Shown: positions 8,726 through 16,508, counted from the first letter of the stretch. The stretch is DNA of 63,913 nucleotides from Desulfofundulus thermosubterraneus DSM 16057 (GCF_900142025.1 NZ_FQZM01000021.1:1-63913), one strand, 5' to 3'. Notes: generated by a model from the letters alone, not told the origin. Translations and numbers: made by a program.

Positions 8726-8945
8726 TCAAACATCTAGCTTAAAATACACAGAAAAAAGAAGAAAATTTCTGGTTACGGCATGCTCGTAATTTATTTTATC
8801 AATATATAGAAGAATACCAACAACACTGACTAAAGCCACTTCTTTGAAGATTTCAAGCGGAGAGCCAATCTATATTCGGATTCAGCAGGGTTTGTTACGA
8901 CAAGTAAAACTGCCACGGCCAGCAATACCAGCCATTTTGAAAACT
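8726..8945 (-). pseudogene. Frameshifted small membrane protein (DUF4359-like)
   Basis: Reading leftward, one frame gives EEFSKWLVLLAVAVLLVVTN followed by PAESEYRLALRL. After a one-base shift it continues EIFKEVALVSVVGILLYIDK and ends NFLLFSVYFKLDV-stop. A single N-terminal helix followed by TNP...Y and a C-terminal FSVY matches the DUF4359 type of small membrane protein. No ATG/GTG/TTG in register was found, so the gene looks broken twice. Most of 8644-8968 is otherwise empty and AT-rich. Confidence 0.45.
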
Positions 8946-8968
8946 CTTCAAGGCTTCCACCACTTTAA

Positions 8969-10087
8969 TTACGGCCTGCAAACTTTACACGGCACGTACC
9001 CTGCCTTAACCGCCTCTTCCCTGCTCCGGAACTCCACCCGGTTCTGTGGAGCTATCTTCTGCGCCCATTGACAGTCCGGGCGGTGGAACTTCTTGGAGTT
9101 CGAGTTACCTATGTATCTCGTCCCGCTACCAGCCTTACCGGTCGGAGCCACGGGAGCTGCACCCCATAACCCCTTGCCCTTTTCCCGCGCCTCCCGCTGA
9201 AATTTGACGAACATATCCGCGTACTTGACATTGGGCGGGACCGTCATCACCTGGGCGTATCCGTCCAACAGGAGCCGGGCGTTGAACATCTTGGCCCGCA
9301 CTTCCTCTTCGGAACCAGAAGAAGGCCGCTCCAGCCAGACGTAGGCCAAAAGGCGGCCGTACTTATCCCGCTCCTGGACGTCAAACTCCAGGTAAACAGT
9401 TTTCCCGGAAAGCCTCTCCCGGGTGTAAGCCGCCGCTTCTTTTCCGAAAGGCTGTTCCTCTATCCTCAACTCCGGATGAGCTATCTCCGGGCAGTTGACG
9501 CCGGTGAACCGCACCTTTTCGTCTTTCCCGGCAAGCTGCACATGCACGGTGTCGCCGTCGGAAACGGACGTCACGACAGCCGGGACCACGCGGACACTAT
9601 TTTGCGCCCGGGGTGGTTCCGGCAGGTTTCCCTTCGGTCCTACTAAAACAGCCTGGCTCCCGGGATTCCAGCCCACCTCGTAGCCGAACGCTTCAGCCAC
9701 AAATCTGGCGGGCAGGTAAGTGCGCCCGTTGCGTACTACCGGGGCAACGTCCATCTGTTTGGGTTCATCGTTGACGTACATCACCTTGCCGCCCACGGCC
9801 AGGACCACGGTAACCTTATCCCTGATCAGGGTGACCGTGCCTGCGGAAGGACTCCAGGTGATTTTATCTTCCGGTACCCCCAGGGCCAGGGCAAGGTAGC
9901 GCACTGGGACGTAGGTCCTGCCCTGTTCGGCGAATGCGGCGGCGTCCATCTGCTTCGCCTGGCCGTCCGCAGTGTACCCCTTCTGGCCGACAACGAAAAC
10001 GGCTTTATGATCCGGTGCGGCCAGAACGGGGAAAGCGAAAGCCAGGATTACCAGCAGGAAGGTCAACAAAGCGGCTGTTTTGCGCAT
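8969..10087 (-). CDS. Exported thermonuclease with stalk (copper amine oxidase N-terminal) domain
   Basis: 372 aa. The signal peptide is MRKTAALLTFLLVILAF with cleavage near LAAPD. Two stalk repeats span about residues 30-150 (GRTYVPVRYLALALGV, GRTYLPARFVAEAFGY). A staphylococcal-nuclease domain at about 165-310 carries SDGDTVHVQL, VRFTGVNCPE and ERDKYGRLLAYVW. The C-terminus is a Cys/His module (KFHRPDCQWA...PCKVCRP) shared with the lipoprotein at 1.2-2.4 kb. The stalk domain probably binds the cell wall and holds the nuclease at the surface for scavenging or processing external DNA. Confidence 0.9.
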   Translation of the reverse strand: MRKTAALLTFLLVILAFAFPVLAAPDHKAVFVVGQKGYTADGQAKQMDAAAFAEQGRTYVPVRYLALALGVPEDKITWSPSAGTVTLIRDKVTVVLAVGGKVMYVNDEPKQMDVAPVVRNGRTYLPARFVAEAFGYEVGWNPGSQAVLVGPKGNLPEPPRAQNSVRVVPAVVTSVSDGDTVHVQLAGKDEKVRFTGVNCPEIAHPELRIEEQPFGKEAAAYTRERLSGKTVYLEFDVQERDKYGRLLAYVWLERPSSGSEEEVRAKMFNARLLLDGYAQVMTVPPNVKYADMFVKFQREAREKGKGLWGAAPVAPTGKAGSGTRYIGNSNSKKFHRPDCQWAQKIAPQNRVEFRSREEAVKAGYVPCKVCRP

Positions 10088-10174
10088 CTTATAACAAACA
10101 CCCCCGCACCACAGGTATTTTTCCTGATTCTTTTCTACTTTCCGGCGCGGGTTCCTGCCCTGAAATGGAAAAAG

Positions 10175-10327
10175 TTATCTTCCTGATGCCGTCCCCGCCG
10201 TTTTGGGACCGAGCTTCGCCCGGTAATAATCCACAATCAGCTCATCCACCTTCCGGCTGGCCGCCAGTAGCTTATTTCTATCGTTGGGGAAGGATTTGGG
10301 CATCTCAACGGCAAAAACTAATTGCAT
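10175..10327 (-). CDS. Spo0E-like aspartyl-phosphate phosphatase (small)
   Basis: A 50-aa protein with the Spo0E helical hairpin pattern LLAASRKVDELIVDYYR near its middle. Spo0E-family proteins dephosphorylate Spo0A-P and delay sporulation. The ATG at 10327 gives the complete frame, though the ribosome site is weak. It is a close relative of the protein at 11.07-11.26 kb; the two flank the DUF1614 gene. Confidence 0.65.
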   Translation of the reverse strand: MQLVFAVEMPKSFPNDRNKLLAASRKVDELIVDYYRAKLGPKTAGTASGR

Positions 10328-10344
10328 AACTTCAAAGAAAGCAG

Positions 10345-10989
10345 GTGTTTACGGTGCCGTTAATGTGGCTTGTATTCCTTATTCTGTTGTTTCCTTTTTT
10401 GATTTTTGTTCTTTTTTTCCAGGTGGCAACCTTTTCTTTTGCCAAGCTGGGCCTGTCCCCAACTGGAGCCGTTCTGCTCTTCAGCTTGTCTATCATAGGC
10501 GGGATTATTAACATTCCTGTATCCCGCCGGAGATTTGTGGTTGAGGAAGAACGGTTATTCTTCCCTTTTCTCTTTTACTACCCGCCAAGAGTACGTGAGC
10601 AGATAATCGCCGTCAACGTAGGGGGTGCTGTGATTCCTGTTCTCTTCAGCCTGTACCTCCTGGAACGCACGCCCCTCTGGCCTGCATTGACGGCTGCGAT
10701 CATCGTGACGATAGTAGCCAGGGCTTTGGCCCGCCCTGTACCGGGGGTGGGCATTTCCCTGCCCGCCTTTATCCCTCCGCTGGTGGCCGCGGCAGCAGCC
10801 ATTCTTTTAGCCGGCAAGGATGCCGCTCCGGTAGCTTACATTGCCGGCGTTTGGGGTACTCTCATCGGAGCCGACCTGTTGAACCTGCACAAGTTCAGGG
10901 AACTGGGTGCACATGTCCTGAGCATAGGAGGAGCAGGGGTGTTTGACGGCATCTTCCTGGTAGGAGTAGTGGCTGCCTTGCTGGCTTAG
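10345..10989 (+). CDS. DUF1614 membrane protein
   Basis: 214 aa with about six transmembrane segments. Family features are the early FSKLG-like FSFAKLGLSP, the NIPVSRR loop, NVGGAVIPV, AFIPPLVAAA and the C-terminal GGAGVFDGIFLVG. DUF1614 proteins are integral membrane proteins of unknown role in Firmicutes and archaea. A GTG three codons downstream, preceded by AGGTG, is an equally good start. It is the only plus-strand gene between the two Spo0E-like genes. Confidence 0.85.
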   Translation: MFTVPLMWLVFLILLFPFLIFVLFFQVATFSFAKLGLSPTGAVLLFSLSIIGGIINIPVSRRRFVVEEERLFFPFLFYYPPRVREQIIAVNVGGAVIPVLFSLYLLERTPLWPALTAAIIVTIVARALARPVPGVGISLPAFIPPLVAAAAAILLAGKDAAPVAYIAGVWGTLIGADLLNLHKFRELGAHVLSIGGAGVFDGIFLVGVVAALLA

Positions 10990-11067
10990 CAATTTAAGTT
11001 CTTTCTTTGTTTTAAACGCAAATAAGGAGCGCTCTTTTCGGCCACTTTTGGCCCGTGCGCTCCGGTT

Positions 11068-11256
11068 TCACGAATTTGGACTGGTATGGTATTTTACTCC
11101 CCTATTTCCGGACAGCTTTGTCCGATAATATTCCAGCACCAGCTCATCCACCTTCCGGCTCGCCGCCAGGAGTTTCTCCCTGTCGCCGGGATTTGTGGCC
11201 AGCATTTTTCTCCTTGCCTTCTCCAATTGCAGAATTACCCTTCCGAGTTCCAACAA
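11068..11256 (-). CDS. Spo0E-like aspartyl-phosphate phosphatase
   Basis: 62 aa: MLELGRVILQLEKARRKML, then a spacer, then KLLAASRKVDELVLEYYR. This is the two-helix layout with the D-E-L motif of Spo0E-like regulators, which act on Spo0A-P. It is nearly identical over the second helix to the 50-aa protein at 10.2 kb, so the pair probably arose by duplication. Divergence of the C-terminal tails suggests both have been kept for some time. Confidence 0.75.
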   Translation of the reverse strand: MLELGRVILQLEKARRKMLATNPGDREKLLAASRKVDELVLEYYRTKLSGNRGVKYHTSPNS

Positions 11257-11314
11257 AAATCTCTCCCTTTCACCATTTTGGCACCAGATCCAATTGAACC
11301 ACTTTCAGGAAAAC

Positions 11315-11363
11315 GCGTCAAGAAAAACCCTGTCGAACGGTGTCGGATCGACAGGGTTTTTCT
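11315..11363. terminator. Hairpin repeat, copy 3 (bidirectional terminator-like)
   Basis: AAAAACCCTGTCGA is followed by an 11-nt loop and TCGACAGGGTTTTT, a perfect 14-bp stem with A-run and T-run, able to stop transcription from both sides. The upstream flank (CAGGAAA-CGCGTCAAGAAA) matches the copies at 3.5 and 4.3 kb. It separates the minus-strand Spo0E-like gene from the plus-strand 88-aa gene. Confidence 0.75.
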
Positions 11364-11444
11364 TATTAAAAACTACAGAAGGCATGAAATTTTCCAGCTT
11401 CACGACCAATTAATTATGGTAGAAGAAAGAAGCGAGGGATCATC

Positions 11445-11711
11445 ATGCAAAAACAACAGTCCTTTGTACCTGAAAAAGTAGAAAAATTTCTCACGGAAAA
11501 CGGGTGGGAGAAAGTCTACGACAGACCCCCCGATGGCCATCAGACGTGGCAGAAATATTGTCAGGGCTTCTGGGAGTTGGTTATCTACTCTATGGAGGAC
11601 GGCCGGCACCACTGCAATCTCTGGCACGGAAGCGATGCCATAAAGCCAGAAGCCGTCTTCTCACTGCGTTCCATCAAGGCGGTACTGCGGCGGCGGGGAC
11701 TGGCGATATAA
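11445..11711 (+). CDS. Conserved 88-aa protein, copy 1
   Basis: A compact acidic/aromatic protein (MQKQQSFVPEKVEKFLTENG...WEKVYDRPPDGHQTWQKY...CNLWHGSDAIKPEAVFSLRS). It has no membrane segment or known motif. It is about 80 percent identical to the protein at 15.97 kb, and each copy heads a duplicated module with ASCH, RHH-zinc-ribbon and HD-GYP genes. Selection on the protein is suggested by conservation of both copies. Function unknown. Confidence 0.75.
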   Translation: MQKQQSFVPEKVEKFLTENGWEKVYDRPPDGHQTWQKYCQGFWELVIYSMEDGRHHCNLWHGSDAIKPEAVFSLRSIKAVLRRRGLAI

Positions 11712-11795
11712 CCTGCCTTTAAAGCAAAATGCTAACTGTACTTTACAAAAATGGTGGTCAAAATCTAAAGTAACCTTGACGAAATTGCAAAATGG

Positions 11796-12135
11796 TCAAA
11801 ATTGCCTCGCCAGCTCGAACTCCACCACCCACACTCGGCGCCCGGGTCCCAAAAGCCGTATATTCCGCTCGAACGCCTCCCGGTACGCCTTTACCGAGGA
11901 ATAGCCTTGGTTCCGGATGTCCCCTCTCCTGGATGTTGCCCAGCCGCTCCCGCCGAACGGCAATCACCAGGTTCCATTTGCTCAGTTGCCCGGTGTACTT
12001 TTCGGTCCATTCCGCGAAGTCATGCAGGGACATCCCGAAGATTTGACGCGCCAACTTCAGTCGCCGCGCTAGGTACCTGCGGCGGTGAAAAACAATGTGA
12101 GCCCTGTCGTGACGTTTTACGGCAACCACCCCCAT
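11796..12135 (-). pseudogene. Chimeric remnant: small Cys protein N-terminus fused to ASCH C-terminus
   Basis: The first part (MGVVAVKRHDRAHIVFHRRR...FAEWTEKY) equals the start of the 77-aa gene at 17.7-18.0 kb. It then jumps directly into VRRERLG, part of the ASCH gene, and after a frame change continues as SSVKAYREAFE...VWVVEFELARQF-stop. In the second module the two genes are separate and about 270 bp longer, so this copy suffered an internal deletion. It overlaps the end of the RHH gene. Confidence 0.65.
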
Positions 12136-12146
12136 TATTGTACCGC

Positions 12147-12440
12147 CTACCGTACCGGCCCCAGGACCACCGTACCCCACCGTCCGCAGGAAACCAGACG
12201 GCCACTGCAGTACGGGCACCTCTCAGGGGGCATAGCTTCCCAGGCGTCCGCCCAGACCGTTTTGGCACAACGGTCACACCTGTACTCCATGCACTCTGCA
12301 ACCTTCCTGGCCGGTGCATCATAATTCCAAATTAAACTGGCCACGAAGGAACTCATGCTTTTATCCTCCCGGGCGGCCAATTCCTTCAACCGCCGGTATT
12401 CGGATTCCTCCAGGTAAAGCATCACTTTCTTATTCCGCAT
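12147..12440 (-). CDS. Ribbon-helix-helix plus zinc-ribbon regulator, copy 1
   Basis: 97 aa. Residues 1-45 (KKVMLYLEESEYRRLKELA...SMSSFVASLI) have the strand-helix-helix form of Arc/CopG DNA-binding proteins. The second half has CDRC and CPYC pairs forming a zinc ribbon. It is about 75 percent identical to the copy at 18 kb. AGGGTGA precedes the ATG. Directly upstream lie four ACTAGT boxes with the same spacing as at the second copy, which points to autoregulation. Confidence 0.75.
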   Translation of the reverse strand: MRNKKVMLYLEESEYRRLKELAAREDKSMSSFVASLIWNYDAPARKVAECMEYRCDRCAKTVWADAWEAMPPERCPYCSGRLVSCGRWGTVVLGPVR

Positions 12441-12453
12441 GCAATCACCCTAC

Positions 12454-12510
12454 ACTAGTGTTTTATACTAGTATATTATCACGTCAATGATACTAGTACA
12501 TAACACTAGT
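12454..12510. promoter_or_regulatory. Four-box ACTAGT operator, copy 1
   Basis: ACTAGT occurs at 12454, 12467, 12492 and 12505, offsets 0, 13, 38 and 51. The outer boxes extend to ACACTAGTGT. The same offsets occur upstream of the second RHH gene, while the DNA between the boxes differs, so spacing is under selection. It lies between the RHH gene and an HD-GYP remnant, overlapping the latter's end. Confidence 0.75.
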
Positions 12511-12721
12511 GTTTCCTACTTCTCGCTATCTTCCCTGCCACCACTTCCCCAACCCCCGCCAGCACATGGACCACCTCTCCCGGAAACCCCTGCCTCTCCA
12601 GCTCCGCCAGAACCTCAGCCTTCGTAAAGCTCCTGTCCCGGTAAGGCCGGTGTTCCAAAAGCGCCGTATAGACTTCCACCGCCCGCCTGCCTGAATGCAA
12701 CTGCCGCATTTCTAAGAACAT
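12506..12721 (-). pseudogene. HD-GYP C-terminal fragment
   Basis: 71 codons whose residues 12-70 (AVEVYTALLEHRPYRDRSFT...GEVVHVLAGVGEVVAGK) match the end of the HD-GYP protein encoded at 18.3-19.0 kb. The HD and GYP motifs are absent and the first residues are unrelated, so the 5-prime part has been lost by rearrangement. The stop codon lies inside the operator boxes, as in the other copy. Confidence 0.7.
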
Positions 12722-12744
12722 CTTTATCCACTATTTTTGGATTA

Positions 12745-12900
12745 TCATAGCTCCCGAAACAGACAGAAGGGGAGCACTGCTTTTTCCGGTTTCCACACCC
12801 TGAACCTGCCTTTCTGAACGATAACCAGGTATTTGGGATTCCTGTCGGTCGCCTGTTCTTTCCTATTGTCCCGCTTCCGGAGAAACAGGATTTTTACCAT
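12745..12900 (-). CDS. Possible 51-aa basic protein
   Basis: MVKILFLRKRDNRKEQATDR leads into NPKYLVIVQKGRFRVWKPEK and a stop. The frame is open, but the ribosome site is weak and no homologue is known to me. On the opposite strand the frame ending at 12982 reads LLFKHLNEKGYTVFGYPRDP followed by LVLRT-stop, which could be the tail of another lost gene. Either may be a remnant; low confidence. Confidence 0.25.
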   Translation of the reverse strand: MVKILFLRKRDNRKEQATDRNPKYLVIVQKGRFRVWKPEKAVLPFCLFREL

Positions 12901-13054
12901 CCCGCTGCTTTTCAAACACCTAAACGAAAAGGGGTACACCGTCTTCGGCTACCCGAGAGACCCGCTGGTCCTCCGCACCTGATTCCGGCAAACCAGCAAC
13001 CGGCAGGAGGATCGCTAAGAATGACGAATTTTTTTAAAAAGCGACTCTGAGGAG

Positions 13055-14170
13055 GTGAGCACCATCCCGGTTACCAGTTCCCGCAGCTCAACACCCGAGC
13101 GCACCTTTTGCCCATGGCGGTTGGCCTGGGTAGCGTTTCTGGCTGTCGCGGCGGTCCTCATTGCGGCAGCCCTGGTATCGCTAGCCTCTGGTTGCCTATT
13201 TCCGTTGACGCTTAAGCCCGCCTCCAGGCGCGACATCCCCGGACTTACCCTCTCTGCAGCAAAACGGCGCACAGCGCAGGCGCCGGTCTATTATCGAGAC
13301 CGCGTGGTGGTACTTATGTTCCACAACATTAGCGCCTCCTACCGCGGAAGGGGAACCATCACGCCGGAAGCGTTCGCTACCGATGTTCACCAGCTGCTCG
13401 CCGCAGGCTTCCGGCCCGTTTCCGCCGGCCAGTTGGCGGCCTTCCTGGAAGGCAGGCACGACGTACCCGCCAACGCGGTGCTCATAACTTTCGACGACGG
13501 TTACGCCGGCGTCTACTCATATATGTACCCCGTCTTGAAACGGTACCACGTACCCGCCACGGTCTTCCTGATTGCCGGGTACATAGGCAAAAAACCGGGA
13601 TTTCTCACATGGCCGCAGGCGCGCGAGATGGCGGCCTCGGGCCTGGTTACCTTTGGCGGGCATACCTTCGATGCCCATTACCCCGCCCCGACCGGCCCGG
13701 AGTGTACCGCGCCGGCCACCGTTGCTCACATCTATGACCCCGGGACCGGCCGCAAAGAAACGCCGGAAGAGTACCGCACCCGAATGCTGGCCGACAGCCT
13801 GCGCGCCCAGGAGGTGTTTCACTGCGAGTTGGGGAGCACCACGCCGTACTTCGCCTACCCCTATGGCGCCTACACGCCGAAACTCGACCGTGTCCTTCTT
13901 GACGCGGGGTACCGCTATTTCTTCACCGTCCTTACCGGCGCGAACAAGCGCGGGCAGAACCCACACCGCATCTATCGGGTGAACGCAGGTGTCCCGGAGA
14001 TGTCACCCGAAAAGATGGTGGCCACCATTCGCGGCGTGGCCCGTGGCGTGCGTTTCAAACCGCCGCCTTCGACGTGGCTACCGCGCTGGGCCAGAGACCC
14101 GGCGTCCTACGCCGGCGCGGTGCCGGAACAATCCCCGCATACCACCGACCACCTCCAGCACCAGCGTTGA
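13055..14170 (+). CDS. Membrane-anchored polysaccharide deacetylase, 5-prime end probably frameshifted
   Basis: 371 aa. A hydrophobic helix lies near residues 25-48 and a NodB-type deacetylase domain at about 85-330. Motifs are VLITFDDGYAGVY, LTWPQAREM...FGGHTFDAHY and FAYPYGAYTPK, as in enzymes removing acetyl groups from peptidoglycan or N-acetylglucosamine polymers. The GTG start has GGAG only 1-2 nt away, which is too close. An ATG at 13021 with AGGAGG upstream encodes MTNFFKKRL then stops, and loss of one T from its T7 run would join it in frame to the deacetylase. The 3-prime end overlaps the convergent acyltransferase gene by about 90 bp. Confidence 0.85.
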   Translation: MSTIPVTSSRSSTPERTFCPWRLAWVAFLAVAAVLIAAALVSLASGCLFPLTLKPASRRDIPGLTLSAAKRRTAQAPVYYRDRVVVLMFHNISASYRGRGTITPEAFATDVHQLLAAGFRPVSAGQLAAFLEGRHDVPANAVLITFDDGYAGVYSYMYPVLKRYHVPATVFLIAGYIGKKPGFLTWPQAREMAASGLVTFGGHTFDAHYPAPTGPECTAPATVAHIYDPGTGRKETPEEYRTRMLADSLRAQEVFHCELGSTTPYFAYPYGAYTPKLDRVLLDAGYRYFFTVLTGANKRGQNPHRIYRVNAGVPEMSPEKMVATIRGVARGVRFKPPPSTWLPRWARDPASYAGAVPEQSPHTTDHLQHQR

Positions 14171-15187
14171 GAGCTGCCGGTAGTTCAGCGCGAACAGGAA
14201 GCCGCACACGTAGGAAAGCGGTGGCAACCAGGGAGCGGGCACCAGCGTCGGGGATAGAAGGACGGTACCCAACATCAGCACCCAGAATGTGGCTGCCCGG
14301 GAGGGGGTAAGAAAGCAAGCCGGTTCAACCAGCCGGTTGATCCTTTCGAACGCCAGGGATAAGGCAACCACCCCGGCGAGGACGAGCGGCCAAACCAGGG
14401 CCGGCACCGCAGGCAGGGTGGACCTGTGCCAAAGATAGAGCAACAGGTAATGGGCGTAGAAGAAAAAGAGTGAACGCCGGCCCAGGTAAACCAGCCACCC
14501 CGGAACTGCCTGAATGAACGGTCGCACGACGGCCAGAAACCCGTACAACACAAGGCCGACCAGGAAATACTGAGTGTTCATATCCCACTTTTCGCAATGC
14601 CCCAGGCCTTGCAGGGAGAGGACGGCGTAAGCAGCTCCCGCACCAAGAGTAACCAGAACGGCAGTCCGCTGGTGAGAGTAACAGAAAATCCCCCAGAGGA
14701 AAAAAGCGAGCCAGGGAAAAAGAGGGAAGAGCCCCGGTGGAACAAGGAAGCCGGTTGCTATAGAGGCTGGGATGGCCATCTTTTTGGCCATCAGGTGTAG
14801 CAGGAACGGTAGCGGAAACAAAAATCCGCTCATCTCCGGACCGAGCCACCGCACGAGAAAGGTGGTTGCGATGACCCCCAGGGCGATGCCCTGGGGCACC
14901 TCGCATTGCGGTTCGTGCCAGAAGTTAACCCCTTTGGCGCCCACAAAACTCAGCCCGAGGAAGAAGAACAGGGCGTAGAAGAGGAACAGGCTGCCAGCGG
15001 ACCGTGCACGGAGCTGAAGCACCGTGGTCACCCCGCTGACACTAAAAAAAATAACGGGTGCAAACGTCCCCAGAAAAACGAGCTGGTGCGTGATCCAGCC
15101 GTCCGTGGCAACGTGAGAATGGGCGAAAAGCATGAGGACACAGCCCAGTGTCTTCAACAGGTCAAGCGAATAATCCCGCTTTTGCAA
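14078..15187 (-). CDS. Acyltransferase-like polytopic membrane protein (DUF1624/acyltransferase-3 type)
   Basis: 369 aa with about ten transmembrane segments. The N-terminus QKRDYSLDLLKTLGCVLMLF followed by AHS resembles the R-D-x-LR/F-H start of membrane acyltransferases, including heparan-alpha-glucosaminide N-acetyltransferase-like DUF1624 proteins. The TTG start is chosen because AGGAGGAG ends 5 nt before it. It is convergent with and overlaps the polysaccharide deacetylase gene, so acetylation and deacetylation of a cell-wall polymer may be linked here. Confidence 0.7.
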   Translation of the reverse strand: MQKRDYSLDLLKTLGCVLMLFAHSHVATDGWITHQLVFLGTFAPVIFFSVSGVTTVLQLRARSAGSLFLFYALFFFLGLSFVGAKGVNFWHEPQCEVPQGIALGVIATTFLVRWLGPEMSGFLFPLPFLLHLMAKKMAIPASIATGFLVPPGLFPLFPWLAFFLWGIFCYSHQRTAVLVTLGAGAAYAVLSLQGLGHCEKWDMNTQYFLVGLVLYGFLAVVRPFIQAVPGWLVYLGRRSLFFFYAHYLLLYLWHRSTLPAVPALVWPLVLAGVVALSLAFERINRLVEPACFLTPSRAATFWVLMLGTVLLSPTLVPAPWLPPLSYVCGFLFALNYRQLSTLVLEVVGGMRGLFRHRAGVGRRVSGPAR

Positions 15188-15968
15188 CGGAACTCCTCCT
15201 GATATTCCGAAAGTATTCGTTATCCATGGAAGCCCTATCACTGTTTCATTTTTGCTATCAACTTCTATCAAGTAGCGATAAAAGTGACAGCAAAAGCAGT
15301 TTACGCTCTCCGAGAGGCCGGGTACCCCCACCTGCCCGGCTGACGGGGCAGGCGGACCGCGGGCTTCTGGAGTCCCGCCCGAAGCAGTCACCGCCAAACC
15401 GGTACGTCATCCAGCAGACCCGAAAGGCCCACCGTCTTTATCCAGCCTGACGGCTTCCAAACGGCGGGGTGGTCTTATCGCCCAAAGGCTCCCACCTGAA
15501 GGACAGGGACGGTTTGGCCGACCGGAATACCGTTACCCGCATATTCCAGTGCAGGCTACCCGGCAGTGCTCCGCTTTCCGTGGAAAGCGTCATCGTCAAA
15601 GCCGTCCTCGCGTGCAGCCAAAAGCCAGCCGACCGCACGTTCCAACGGTCTTTCTCCCACCGGGCCAGCCCCTGCCCTTTCCCGGGAACATCCCGGGAGA
15701 ATGAAAGGTGAACATCACCTGATATTAGTTTATATCATGCAATATTGGTTGGTAATACCTATTTTAGGTAATTATCAGAAGAAAAGAAGCTGTTTTCCAC
15801 CTCCGAAAGCAGGACGCAACGATCCGGGTGCTCTCAGAAACGCGCCCGTGGATGTCGTAGCAGTCCCCGCCCTCATCTTCTACCAATCTGATGCATACTG
15901 TCGTTCCTTCCAAGTCCGGGACCGGTTCGCATGTCTTATTATAGAAAAAGAAAAAGCGGGGAATTGCC
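15188..15968. other. 780-bp stretch without a convincing gene
   Basis: Contains an imperfect palindrome at about 15240-15294 (CTGTTTCATTTTTGCTATC against GATAAAAGTGACAG) and GC-rich hairpins at 15331-15352 (CCTGCCC...GGGCAGG). Two minus-strand frames could be remnants: 15438-15638, ending SFRWEPLGDKTTPPFGSRQA followed by a stop, and one ending at 15764 with CIRLVEDEGGDCYDIHGRVS. Neither has a good start or a recognisable family. Confidence 0.4.
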
Positions 15969-16235
15969 ATGCAAAAACAACTGCCTTTTGTGTCTGAGCG
16001 AGTAGAAAAATTTCTCACGGAGAACGGGTGGGAAAAGGTCTACGAGAGACCCCCCGGTGGTCATCAGACGTGGCAGGAATATCATCAGGGCTTCTGGGAG
16101 TTGCTTACCTACTCTATGGAGGACAACCGGCACAACTGCAATCTCTGGCACGGAAGCGATGCCATAAAACCAGAAGCCGTCTTCTCACTGCGTTCCATCA
16201 GGGCGGTACTGCGATGGCGGGGATTGGCAACATAA
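15969..16235 (+). CDS. Conserved 88-aa protein, copy 2
   Basis: Near-twin of the protein at 11.4 kb, with conserved VEKFLTENGWEKVYxRPPxG, HQTWQ, GFWEL, SMEDxRHxCNLWHGSDAIKP and a C-terminal RGLA. Most differences are conservative, suggesting both copies make protein. It is the first gene of the second module copy and is followed by a direct repeat that borders the inserted deacetylase gene. Confidence 0.75.
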   Translation: MQKQLPFVSERVEKFLTENGWEKVYERPPGGHQTWQEYHQGFWELLTYSMEDNRHNCNLWHGSDAIKPEAVFSLRSIRAVLRWRGLAT

Positions 16236-16289
16236 CCTGCCTGCATAGCAAAATGCCAACTGTACTTTACAAAATAATTAAGGGTAAAA

Positions 16290-16318
16290 ATGTAAAGTAG
16301 CCTGACAAAATTGCAAAA
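16290..16318 (+). repeat. Direct repeat, left copy, bordering the deacetylase insert
   Basis: AATGTAAAGTAGC-CTGACAAAATT-CAAAA recurs at 17347-17377, just after the deacetylase gene. In the first module copy (11.76 kb) a single related sequence joins the 88-aa gene directly to the ASCH remnant. The deacetylase therefore sits exactly between two copies of a repeat. Confidence 0.7.
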
Positions 16319-16397
16319 ACGGGCAGAATCACATACTCCTTCCCGGCGCAGTAGCCCTTGCTTGGAAAAGCTCAGCTAAAGTAGCATAAAAAGTCAT

Positions 16398-16426
16398 TTG
16401 CACCTGTAATCGACAAAATGTATAGT
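16398..16426 (+). promoter_or_regulatory. Sigma-A-type promoter for the deacetylase gene
   Basis: TTGCAC at 16398-16403, a 17-bp spacer, and TATAGT at 16421-16426, followed by an 80-nt leader. The start point would be near 16434. Confidence 0.6.
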
Positions 16427-16443
16427 ATAACTGGAATTGTAGT

Positions 16444-16508
16444 GACGGCCGTTATTGCCGCCAATAAAAGGAGGACGGTCGTTATTTCTCCTGCAGGAAG
16501 AAACGACC
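16444..16508 (+). promoter_or_regulatory. Leader hairpin and tandem GACGGYCGTTATT repeat
   Basis: GACGGCCGTTATT at about 16444 recurs as GACGGTCGTTATT at about 16475. The second copy forms the left arm of a hairpin (GGTCGTT at 16477-16483 with AACGACC at 16502-16508) that encloses the only ribosome-site-like sequence, AGGAAG. Translation of the deacetylase could be controlled by opening this hairpin or by a protein binding the repeat. Confidence 0.5.

Noticed and set aside
12878-12982. Plus-strand frame ending KGYTVFGYPRDPLVLRT-stop
   Set aside because: No start or recognisable family; too short to separate a gene tail from chance.
15300-15440. GC-rich hairpins considered as a riboswitch before the acyltransferase-like gene
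   Set aside because: No known aptamer consensus could be matched and there is no clear terminator or ribosome-site switch.
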